16,925 bases of DNA from an uncultured Acetatifactor sp. (GTDB taxonomy: Bacteria; Bacillota; Clostridia; Lachnospirales; Lachnospiraceae). Of the stretch, positions 6,550 through 11,725 are shown piece by piece. Numbering within the stretch: the first letter of the stretch is position 1; each line of letters opens with the position of its first letter. The DNA lies in the NCBI GenBank assembly GCA_910577035.1, contig CAJTKW010000082.1, positions 1-16,925 of the forward strand, in the 5' to 3' direction. Position numbers and translations under genes: made by a program. The notes beneath the pieces are model-generated. The model had not been told where the DNA came from, did no database searches, and saw only the letters and a program-made list of their open reading frames with translations.

Positions 6550-6854
6550 GAGGCTGATAGCAAATATTATGACAGCCAGTATGGTCTTGGTTTGGATGAC
6601 ATAGTGACTGTGTGTATATTAATGACATCAAAGAAATGGTTTCCTGGTACGCATTTACATTCATATATGATAATGCCGCTTTCTTTTTAGCACATGAAAG
6701 TTTTTACGAAAGTGATGTATCATGTTGCATAGTACGATGTGCAGAGGAAGAAAATTATGAATTACAAATAATTAAAAGGGGGTGCTTATTGTTGAACGCT
6801 AATAGACATCCTAAAATGCATAGGGAAAAGAGGGCGATAGTATCGGACGAATAA
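6550..6854 (+). pseudogene. Frameshifted remnant gene upstream of the winged-helix protein
   Basis: A GTG at 6612 opens an 80-residue frame ending at 6854, but the bases just upstream encode a protein-like stretch in another frame (DSKYYDSQYGLGLDDIVTV, about 6556-6612). The two frames meet in a TG repeat (GTGTGTAT). Removing one TG joins them smoothly as DDIVTVYINDIKEMVSWYAF. I therefore read this as a gene with a two-base slippage insertion, also lacking its own start (stops lie upstream at 6535 and 6547). The 3' part (FIYDNAAFFLAHESF, then SDVSCCIVRCAEEENYELQI) looks like a small soluble alpha/beta protein. I do not recognise the family. The last base of its stop is the first base of the next gene, so translation of the frame from 6612 may still drive that gene. 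Confidence 0.45.
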
Positions 6855-7273
6855 TGATAATTGAGTTTAATGGAAAGGATACTTCGGTTTTTGATGAGAT
6901 GCTGGCAATCTTAAAACATCACCCAAATTTTGAATATATACAAATGAATGACGAATCGATACTGTCAGTATCAGGGTTGGAGATTTATCCAAGTCGCAGA
7001 AAGATATACCGTGGTCGGCAGGAGATCAGCCTTATTGCAAAAGAGTATGATCTCTTCTGCTTTCTGGTAATGAATAAGGGGCAGGTTCTCACTTATGAGC
7101 AGATATATCATAAGGTATGGGGAGATGAGGCATTCGGTAGTGAGAACAATGCAGTGAAATGCCAGATCAAGAACCTGCGAGGGAAACTGTATCGAGCGAT
7201 GCCGGATGCCTCATTTACTATCCGCTGTGTCAGAGAAGTCGGGTACTGTTTTGAAGTGGCATCAGAGGAATAA
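6854..7273 (+). CDS. OmpR/PhoB-type winged-helix protein without receiver domain
   Basis: This is a 139-residue protein. Residues about 46-136 are a complete OmpR-type DNA-binding domain: GLEIYPSRRKIY, then SLIAKEYDLFCFLVMNKGQV, LTYEQIYHKVWGDEAF, NNAVKCQIKNLRGKL and IRCVREVGYCFE. The first 45 residues (IIEFNGKDTSVFDEMLAILK...) do not form a receiver domain and have no phospho-acceptor aspartate motif. Activity is thus unlikely to depend on a sensor kinase through the usual route. The start ATAATG overlaps the preceding stop by one base and lacks a good ribosome binding site, implying coupling to the upstream frame. Its DNA is less AT-rich than the ABC genes. It is a plausible activator of the promoter at 3062, which carries tandem half-sites, or of the VanZ-like gene. 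Confidence 0.88.
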   Translation: MIIEFNGKDTSVFDEMLAILKHHPNFEYIQMNDESILSVSGLEIYPSRRKIYRGRQEISLIAKEYDLFCFLVMNKGQVLTYEQIYHKVWGDEAFGSENNAVKCQIKNLRGKLYRAMPDASFTIRCVREVGYCFEVASEE

Positions 7274-7296
7274 CAAATTACAAACAGCAGGATTTT

Positions 7297-7323
7297 GAAA
7301 CATGCAGTCTAGGTTTCTTTTTT
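7297..7323 (+). terminator. Possible terminator after the winged-helix gene
   Basis: GAAAC (7297-7301) and GTTTC (7313-7317) form a short stem followed at once by six T (7318-7323). It lies 24 bases after the stop. The stem is only 5 pairs, so it is weak. The rest of 7324-7491 is AT-rich and shows no gene. Confidence 0.42.
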
Positions 7324-7491
7324 GCCCATTGTCAGATCCAATTTGCAAATCTTTATAAAAAATCGCTGTCCAAGATAAGTATTTATGTGAATAATTGATT
7401 GTTATATACATTTTTTACAGAAAAATGCAAGACATATCTCAATCTTGTCCTGATAAGGCATATATAATTTTTGTTAGGCGCACAGGATTTT

Positions 7492-8007
7492 TTACTTCCT
7501 AAAATGAGCTAAAACCCATGATGTAATCGGCCTAAAAACAATATAAAGAACATAACCGACCATTCCGCCGATTACATTTGTAATTAAATCCGTGATGTCT
7601 GCAGAACGAAAACCGTTAATAAGCGGTTGTAGTAATTCAATACCTAAACTAATAAAAAAGCAAAAGAAAACCGTCCTGCAAAATCCGACGGCGGGATCAT
7701 GCGTCATAGGGAACAAAAAACCAAACGGTAGCATCATAATAACATTCAACAAAATCTGCCGCACGAAATCCCCGCGTCCTGTTAAAACATCTACAAACGG
7801 AACCATATTCATAAGTTTGTACGGATGGTTCAGAATGAACGGTAGAGATGTTATGACAGGCATGAGGGTGAAGTAAAGTACAAAGGACAAATATACATAC
7901 ATCAGCGTATTGACGAGCAGTACATCTTTGCCTTTTAATTTCCATTTTCTGAAAAAAACAAAGGTGTATAATAAAACTAGTGCTATGATATCTATTAGGT
8001 ATTTCAT
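7492..8007 (-). CDS. VanZ-like membrane protein
   Basis: A 171-residue polytopic membrane protein with hydrophobic segments at about 1-19, 30-52, 83-102, 106-130 and 138-161. The VanZ-family pattern is visible: NMVPFVDVL, then LLNVIMMLPFGFLFPM, ISLGIELLQPLI, and DITDLITNVIGGMVGY, including the conserved Glu-Leu-x-Gln and the Asp-x-x-x-N-x-x-G motif. VanZ of Tn1546 gives low-level teicoplanin resistance, and relatives are linked to resistance to lipoglycopeptides or other envelope stress; the biochemical role is unclear. AAAGGATA precedes the ATG. It is transcribed toward the winged-helix gene from its own promoter (8087-8115). Its place beside the ABC operon suggests a cell-envelope defence cluster. 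Confidence 0.88.
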   Translation of the reverse strand: MKYLIDIIALVLLYTFVFFRKWKLKGKDVLLVNTLMYVYLSFVLYFTLMPVITSLPFILNHPYKLMNMVPFVDVLTGRGDFVRQILLNVIMMLPFGFLFPMTHDPAVGFCRTVFFCFFISLGIELLQPLINGFRSADITDLITNVIGGMVGYVLYIVFRPITSWVLAHFRK

Positions 8008-8052
8008 TGTATCCTTTCTTTAATAACATTCGATTTTATGTACATCAATTTT

Positions 8053-8067
8053 GACAATAAAATTGTC
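8053..8067. repeat. Perfect inverted repeat in the VanZ-like gene leader
   Basis: GACAAT (8053-8058) and ATTGTC (8062-8067) are perfect complements with a 3-base spacer. The site lies 20 to 30 bases downstream of the -10 box of the leftward promoter, where a repressor would block transcription. It could also be a small RNA hairpin in the leader. Confidence 0.45.
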
Positions 8068-8086
8068 TAAGAGTTCTTACAATTAC

Positions 8087-8115
8087 ATTATATCAATTTT
8101 CATACACAAATGCAA
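8087..8115 (-). promoter_or_regulatory. Promoter of the VanZ-like gene
   Basis: On the minus strand, TTGCAT (complement of 8110-8115) is followed after 17 bases by a perfect TATAAT (complement of 8087-8092). The predicted leader to the ATG at 8007 is about 70 bases and contains the inverted repeat at 8053-8067. Confidence 0.65.
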
Positions 8116-8345
8116 GATTTACCCTAATTTAGAATGTTTTATAAATCAAAAGGAAAAGACTTGTTTTAAACTTTATAAGAGATATCTATTAAAAATTATA
8201 ATATATAGTGTCAGTATTATATGCTTTTATCGCGCAAAGACTATAAAAATACAACTTATTTGTCAAAATGCGTTCTTCCGTGTCATAATTTGCGATATTT
8301 TACATCAGTTCTACACTTTATATACACTTAACTTACATTTGTGTA
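8116..8345. other. AT-rich stretch without a gene
   Basis: No credible coding frame is seen. A 100-residue plus-strand frame crosses it, but it has no ribosome binding site and a composition expected of translated AT-rich spacer. The stretch ends at a TATAAT hexamer (8349-8354) that may be the -10 box of the small RNA candidate. Confidence 0.5.
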
Positions 8346-8355
8346 TTCTATAATA

Positions 8356-8504
8356 TCCCTATTGGCAGATTACCAAGGGGAAAAGAGGTGCTAGGAAACC
8401 GAATATCCCCGGAAAGGGGATAATATGGAGTCGATGCCGTATAAAGTAGAATATTATACACTCTCCATACACACCGCAGTTCACCAAGGAACTGCGGTAT
8501 TTTT
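8356..8504 (+). ncRNA. Candidate structured small RNA ending at a strong terminator
   Basis: Four stems follow one another over 150 bases. They are: CCC..TTGG with CCAA..GGG (8357-8359 and 8362-8365 with 8373-8379); TATCCCC with GGGGATA around a GGAAA loop (8404-8410 with 8416-8422); TGGAG..GTATAA with TTATAC..CTCCA (about 8425-8468); and the terminator at 8473-8498. TATAAT at 8349-8354 could start such a transcript, though no good -35 box is seen. Alternative pairings exist, for example GGCA 8364-8367 with TGCC 8435-8438, and ATATCCC near 8354 with GGGGATA. No coding frame explains the segment. I cannot match it to a riboswitch or RNA class I know. It could be a free small RNA or a cis-acting leader. 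Confidence 0.5.
8473..8504 (+). terminator. Strong intrinsic terminator
   Basis: A perfect 10-base stem, ACCGCAGTTC (8473-8482) with GAACTGCGGT (8489-8498), has a 6-base loop and is followed by ATTTTTAT. No protein gene lies just upstream on this strand, which is the main reason to propose a small RNA before it. Confidence 0.85.
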
Positions 8505-8563
8505 ATGCCCGACAAAATGCCCCATTCCCCCACCTGATTATATAGAAAGCCCTATAATTTTAC

Positions 8564-8603
8564 AAAAGAGCGCACCCTGCAAAAAGGGTCTGCGCTCTTT
8601 TTA
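8564..8603. terminator. Second intrinsic terminator, usable in both directions
   Basis: AAAAGAGCGCA (8564-8574) pairs with TGCGCTCTTTT (8591-8601), with inner CCCT/AGGG pairs, and is followed by more T. The A-rich left arm makes it work on the minus strand as well. It stands about 75 bases before the sigma-factor gene and may insulate it or act as an attenuator in its leader. Confidence 0.8.
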
Positions 8604-8678
8604 TGTCAGGAAAAACTGCCGCGGCCCGCCGCCTGTCCTTCGTTTTTAAGAAATTCGGAAATGAAGGAGGACAAGCCT

Positions 8679-9131
8679 ATGGCAAAGGCATACAGAATCC
8701 CGGATTACAGGAAGATGTATCCGGATGCGGGCGGGGAAGTGATCAGCCTGCTTAAAACCACAGAAAGAAAAATGCAGTACCAGGAATATGACCTGAAGAT
8801 GGAGCAGACCATCGTAAGCCAGGAGGACCAGACCATAACCACCATACCCAGCAGGGAGGATTCCCTGGAACGGCTGGCAGACCAAGAGGTGCAGTTTGCC
8901 GGGGAAACCGAGAGCGTGGAGGAAACTGTGCTGCGGAAGATCCAGTACGCGCAGTTACATAAAGCGCTCTCCCTGCTCTCTGATGATGAGCGGGAGCTGA
9001 TAGACCGCCTGTTTTTCCAAGGCCAGACCGAGCGGGAAGCGGCAGCGGACATGGGGATATACCGCAATGCCATACACAAGCGGAAGAACCGCATCCTGGG
9101 GAAACTGAAAAATTTTTTGGAAAATTTTTGA
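8679..9131 (+). CDS. Sigma-70-family (region 4) sigma factor of the mobile element
   Basis: This is a 150-residue protein. The ATG at 8679 is chosen because AAGGAGG (8664-8670) lies 8 bases before it; an upstream ATG at 8661 overlaps that site. The C-terminal part (about 95-150) is a sigma region 4 helix-turn-helix: LHKALSLLSDDERELIDRLF, then GQTEREAAADMGIYRNAIHK and RKNRILGKLKNFLENF. The N-terminal half has no clear region 2. Such short region-4 proteins are common in clostridial conjugative elements, where they are thought to drive element genes. The partner promoter sequence is not known. The gene is followed directly by hairpins (9135-9155 and 9173-9196), neither with a T-run. It is preceded by two terminators, so it has its own promoter or depends on read-through. 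Confidence 0.85.
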   Translation: MAKAYRIPDYRKMYPDAGGEVISLLKTTERKMQYQEYDLKMEQTIVSQEDQTITTIPSREDSLERLADQEVQFAGETESVEETVLRKIQYAQLHKALSLLSDDERELIDRLFFQGQTEREAAADMGIYRNAIHKRKNRILGKLKNFLENF

Positions 9132-9134
9132 TTT

Positions 9135-9731
9135 CAGGGTGTGCAAAACGCCCTGCCAACGTGGAAGTAAGTAGAGGGGAATTTTTCCTCCCCTCTGCCC
9201 ATTGAAAAATACCGCCGCCAGGCGGTCATATCCAGCAGCATAGATACGTTAGCTGTCCAGCTTGAAAGAGCAAAGCGGAGCGGAGGGCACGCCAGGACCA
9301 CCTGCAGGGCAAAACCTGTCAAAAAGATGACATCAAAGGTGCAGAGCGGCAAATGCCCGTCCCAAGGCGGCCTGTGGCGGGCCGTTTGCCATGAAATGGA
9401 CAGCCTATAATGATACTTCCGTCCAGTCACAGCCCCGCAGGAGCGGGATCACGCAATGAGGGCGGCCCGGAGAGATCCTCGGAGGGGTGCGAATCCCATG
9501 ACGGCCTTAAGCCAGGGCCGGTCTTTGCCTGCTGCCTATGGGCGCATCCTGCGCCCGCTCCGGGGAGTAGTGTCGAACAGGGGCATATAGAAATAAAAGA
9601 CGAAGGACAGGCATTTTCCGGGCCGGGGAATTCCCCGGAGGGGAAATGCCTTCATGATAGAAACTACGGCGGCAGACAGCCGGGGAGCCGGGAGGATGTA
9701 TCCAAACGGCAGCACCGGGAGCTGCCGCCGT
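9135..9731 (+). ncRNA. Long non-coding stretch rich in stable hairpins, possible large structured RNA or cis site
   Basis: Between the sigma gene and the next gene no credible protein is encoded, but strong stems recur. They are: 9135-9142 with 9148-9155 (CAGGGTGT/ACGCCCTG); AGAGGGGA 9173-9180 with TCCCCTCT 9189-9196; ACCGCC with GGCGGT 9211-9226; GGCAAA 9348-9353 with TTTGCC 9385-9390 plus inner CCCG/CGGG; CCCGC/GCGGG 9434-9447; and AGGCATTT.. 9609-9619 with GGGGAAATGCCT 9640-9651, enclosing the palindrome at 9623-9638. The last is ACGGCGGCAG 9666-9675 with CTGCCGCCGT 9722-9731. The density is well above the rest of the window. Candidates are a large bacterial RNA such as ROOL or GOLLD, or a transfer origin or other protein-binding site. 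Strand and ends are not fixed. Confidence 0.45.
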
Positions 9732-9793
9732 CCTTGTGTCATGAAAATATAAAAATGATGTTTGAAAGCAGATGTTTTCACAGGAGGGAATGC

Positions 9794-10210
9794 ATGGATC
9801 AGAAAACCATAGACATGATGGGAAAGATTATGGATACGGAGCGGATGGGCTATGCCTATGTGTATCCGTCAGACGTTGGTACAATGGGTGAAGGGACTCC
9901 CACGGGGGAATACCTGATTGCCACAACGCCTGAGAACCTGGCGGATTTTATCAGCAGCCACCGTGACGCATACAGGATAACTGTCACAGACATCGCGGAC
10001 AGGCCCTTCCTTGACATCAGCGGGGGCTTTATCAACGGCAGACCGGAGCCGGGGATGCGCACGAAGATCTTTAACCGGCTGGCAAAAATCCAGACCGGGG
10101 AGATAGCAGCCGGGGAAATCCTCCAGCTTGACAGGAAGCAGGCAGATGCATATTTTGCGGCGGAGGACAGGGCAGTGACCATGGCGGAATACGGCATGGA
10201 ACTTGGATAA
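9794..10210 (+). CDS. Unrecognised 138-residue protein of the mobile element
   Basis: I do not recognise the family. AGGAGGG lies 6 bases before the ATG at 9794. The frame is open for almost 400 bases further upstream, but that stretch reads as translated hairpin DNA, so the longer form is rejected. The protein is soluble, with no signal or membrane segment. The middle (YLIATTPENLADFISSHRDA, then YRITVTDIADRPFLDISGGF) looks alpha/beta. The C-terminal third (FNRLAKIQTGEIAAGEIL, QADAYFAAEDRAVTMAEY) is helical. It is the first of five closely spaced rightward genes and lies 38 bases before the MazF-like gene. That is the place an antitoxin usually occupies, but it does not resemble MazE, AbrB or other known antitoxin DNA-binding domains. 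Confidence 0.78.
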   Translation: MDQKTIDMMGKIMDTERMGYAYVYPSDVGTMGEGTPTGEYLIATTPENLADFISSHRDAYRITVTDIADRPFLDISGGFINGRPEPGMRTKIFNRLAKIQTGEIAAGEILQLDRKQADAYFAAEDRAVTMAEYGMELG

Positions 10211-10248
10211 GGGCAGGGAGGTATCCTGCCAGAAAGGAGGAAACGGAC

Positions 10249-10647
10249 ATGGGCATCAGGAGGGGCGACATTTATTATGCCGACCTGGCACCGGTGGTCG
10301 GGAGCGAGCAGGGCGGCACGCGGCCTGTGCTGATCATACAGAATGACATGGGGAACCGGCACAGCCCCACGGTGATCGCGGCGGCCATTACCAGCAGGCA
10401 GGGGAAGAAACCGCTCCCCACCCACATCAGGCTGGAGGACAGCCCCTGCGGGCTGGAACAGGAATCCACCGTCCTGCTGGAGCAGGTGCGCACCATTGAC
10501 CGTGCCAGGCTGAAGGAATACATAGGCCGGGCGGGCAGGGCGACCATGCAGGATGTGGACCATGCCATAGCGGTCAGCCTCGGGCTGGAGGGGATACTTT
10601 TCCCCCAGGAGGAACCGGAACCGCAGGCAAGGAAAGAGGGAGATTAG
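10249..10647 (+). CDS. MazF/PemK-type mRNA endonuclease toxin
   Basis: A 132-residue protein, slightly longer than typical MazF (about 110-120). The start follows AAAGGAGG. Family features are RRGDIYYADLAPVVGSEQGG, then TRPVLIIQND, containing the conserved GDI, the catalytic-loop Arg and the RPVLI strand. The second block is TVIAAAITSRQGKKPLPTHI, with the conserved Thr and Ser. SCGLEQES-type and LLEQVRTIDRARLKEYIG blocks match the family C-terminus. It should be a ribosome-independent RNase cutting mRNA at a short motif. The last 20 residues (PQEEPEPQARKEGD) are an unusual acidic extension. No MazE-like antitoxin is visible: the upstream gene is unrelated to known antitoxins and the downstream gene is a resolvase-like domain. 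It may be an orphan, or may use an unrecognised antitoxin. Confidence 0.93.
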   Translation: MGIRRGDIYYADLAPVVGSEQGGTRPVLIIQNDMGNRHSPTVIAAAITSRQGKKPLPTHIRLEDSPCGLEQESTVLLEQVRTIDRARLKEYIGRAGRATMQDVDHAIAVSLGLEGILFPQEEPEPQARKEGD

Positions 10648-10692
10648 AGGCCCTCCGGCAAACGGATGCCGGACAGAAAGGGGGAACGGCTT

Positions 10693-11037
10693 ATGGAAAG
10701 CAGGAAACGGGCATGGGCATATTGCTCAATCGATGCACCGGAGGATGAAAATGACGCATTAAAGAAACAGCGACAGCTGCTCTGTGGATATGCGGAGCAG
10801 ATGGAATTTGAAATTGCAGGCAGCTCCAGCGACATCGGGAGGAAGCCGCTGTGGGAGCGCAGCGGCTTTCGGCGTTTTGTGGATGCCGCCACTAGGGGGG
10901 AGGTTGATATCCTGCTGGTAACCAGCCGCCGCTGCCTGACGCATTCGTCCATGCAGATGGCGCAGCTTAAGGCGTTGGCGGAGGGCTGCGGCCTACAGGT
11001 GTATTCCCCGCTGACCGGGCCGATGGAACTGATATAG
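10693..11037 (+). CDS. Serine-recombinase N-terminal domain, catalytic residues lost
   Basis: This is a 114-residue protein. The ATG at 10693 is preferred over 10666 because AAAGGGGG lies before it and homology begins at once. The sequence follows the resolvase fold: AWAYCSIDAPEDENDALKKQ, then RQLLCGYAEQMEFEIAGSSS, SGFRRFVDAATRGEVDILLV and LKALAEGCGLQVYSPLTG. In active enzymes the start reads Y-C-R-V-S with the nucleophilic serine. Here it is Y10-C-S-I-D14, so both the Arg and the Ser are replaced. A later conserved Arg is a Thr (about 83). The DNA-binding C-terminal part is absent. It therefore cannot be a working recombinase and is better seen as a repurposed regulatory or protein-binding domain. 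It is kept in frame without stops. It follows the MazF-like gene by 45 bases. Confidence 0.8.
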   Translation: MESRKRAWAYCSIDAPEDENDALKKQRQLLCGYAEQMEFEIAGSSSDIGRKPLWERSGFRRFVDAATRGEVDILLVTSRRCLTHSSMQMAQLKALAEGCGLQVYSPLTGPMELI

Positions 11038-11057
11038 GCAGAAAAAAGGAGGCAGGC

Positions 11058-11423
11058 ATGGAGCAGAGGGAATTTGAACACTGGCAGGCGGTGACATCCA
11101 GCAGCCGGCACATGTGGGTGGAGGATGCGGTGACACGGATGAACGGGCGCGGCTGCCTCTATTACAGCGGCGGGGAATCCGGGATCTATATGCGCATCAC
11201 CCAGGACGGGACGCTGCAGGTCGGGAATTATGAGGGAGCCATCCCCCATATCGGGGAGGCGCTGTTCAGGCCGGGGGCGGAGAGGAAATGCGGCGGCTTC
11301 AACGAGGCGTTCCAGCTGGCCTGCGAATTGGGCGGCAGGAAATTCCTGGCTGACATGTTCTCCGGCAGCCAGGTCCCCCAGATGGCGGAAACGGGAGGCA
11401 TGGCACAGTCCATGCAGATCTGA
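11058..11423 (+). CDS. Unrecognised 121-residue protein
   Basis: No family is recognised. AAAAGGAGG precedes the ATG with good spacing, and the gene starts 20 bases after the resolvase-like gene, so it belongs to the same operon. The sequence suggests a small beta-rich domain with an internal helix: MWVEDAVTRMNGRGCLYYSG, GIYMRITQDGTLQVGNYEGA, IPHIGEALF, then FNEAFQLACELGGRKFLADM. There is no signal peptide, membrane segment or catalytic motif. The position in a mobile-element operon of small genes suggests an element maintenance function, but this rests on location alone. Confidence 0.75.
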   Translation: MEQREFEHWQAVTSSSRHMWVEDAVTRMNGRGCLYYSGGESGIYMRITQDGTLQVGNYEGAIPHIGEALFRPGAERKCGGFNEAFQLACELGGRKFLADMFSGSQVPQMAETGGMAQSMQI

Positions 11424-11500
11424 GGGTGGAACCCCACAGGACATGGAAAACAGGATCACAGACAGAAAGAAACATATTGGAACCGAAGGGAGGGAAGGAC

Positions 11501-11608
11501 ATGGCGTGGATCATTGGAACGGCAGTGTTTATCATACTTTTTCTGGCCGCCATCTATGTGGTGGCTGGCATAGCGGTCAGCGTGGCAGGGAGCTATCAGA
11601 CTGACTGA
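11501..11608 (+). CDS. 35-residue membrane peptide
   Basis: The ATG at 11501 follows GGAGGGAAGG with good spacing; an in-frame ATG at 11426 would add 25 hydrophilic residues but lacks such a site. The peptide is one transmembrane helix (WIIGTAVFIILFLAAIYVVA, residues about 3-22, continuing to about 30) with a short polar tail (SYQTD). It ends the gene cluster that begins at 9794. Single-helix peptides of this size can be toxins, regulators or small subunits. Its stop codon lies inside a nested hairpin (11583-11630). Confidence 0.6.
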   Translation: MAWIIGTAVFIILFLAAIYVVAGIAVSVAGSYQTD

Positions 11609-11630
11609 CACCCTTTTGTCGGTCCTGCCA
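11583..11630 (+). other. Nested hairpin over the stop codon of the membrane peptide gene
   Basis: TGGCAGG (11583-11589) is complementary to CCTGCCA (11624-11630). Inside, GACTGACA (11603-11610) pairs with TGTCGGTC (11617-11624) allowing one G-U; one base is shared, so the two stems cannot both be complete. No T-run follows, so it is not a standard terminator. It may stabilise the 3' end of the transcript or separate the cluster from the recombinases. Confidence 0.45.
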
Positions 11631-11676
11631 TATTTGGGGCAGAAATGTTTGTTGGGTATGGATATGGATAACATCA

Positions 11677-11704
11677 CGCCTACACAGTATACTGTGTATG
11701 GCGT
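11677..11704. repeat. Left palindromic site, candidate recombinase-binding core
   Basis: A perfect 18-base palindrome (11681-11698, core CAGTATACTG) is extended by CGCC on the left and, after one extra base, GGCG on the right. TGTGTATGGCGT (11693-11704) is the exact complement of ACGCCATACACA at 16688-16699, so the two sites form a 12-bp inverted repeat around the recombinase genes. It lies 22 bases before the first recombinase start codon and may also act as its operator. Confidence 0.6.
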
Positions 11705-11725
11705 CAGGGAAGGAGGCGGAAGCGG

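Larger units (their letters stand above)
2500..8345. other. AT-rich cargo island inside a GC-rich element
   Basis: Base composition changes visibly at about 2500 (GC-rich to AT-rich) and back between about 8350 and 8560. The AT-rich block carries two degraded genes, the secreted-protein/ABC operon, the winged-helix protein and the VanZ-like gene. The winged-helix gene (6854-7273) is less AT-rich than the ABC genes, so the block may itself be a mosaic. I found no clear repeats or recombinase genes at either edge, so the insertion mechanism is not shown. Confidence 0.6.

Noticed and set aside
8051..8353. 100-residue plus-strand frame in AT-rich spacer
   Set aside because: No ribosome binding site, composition expected by chance, and it lies over the VanZ-like gene's promoter on the other strand.
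8464..8475. Extra copy of the recombinase half-site (CCATACACAC) in the small RNA candidate
   Set aside because: Only one arm is present, without the paired GTATGCC arm; a 10-base match may be chance.
9134..9430. 98-residue minus-strand frame over the hairpin-rich region
   Set aside because: No ribosome binding site and it overlaps conserved-looking hairpins; such frames are often annotated by mistake opposite structured RNA.
9484..9497. tRNA T-arm-like sequence (GGGGTGCGAATCCC)
   Set aside because: No acceptor stem, anticodon arm or CCA end can be placed around it at tRNA spacing.
9410..9793. In-frame extension of the 138-residue gene upstream to 9410, giving a 266-residue protein
   Set aside because: The extra residues are a translation of hairpin-rich GC DNA with no protein character, and AGGAGGG marks the ATG at 9794.
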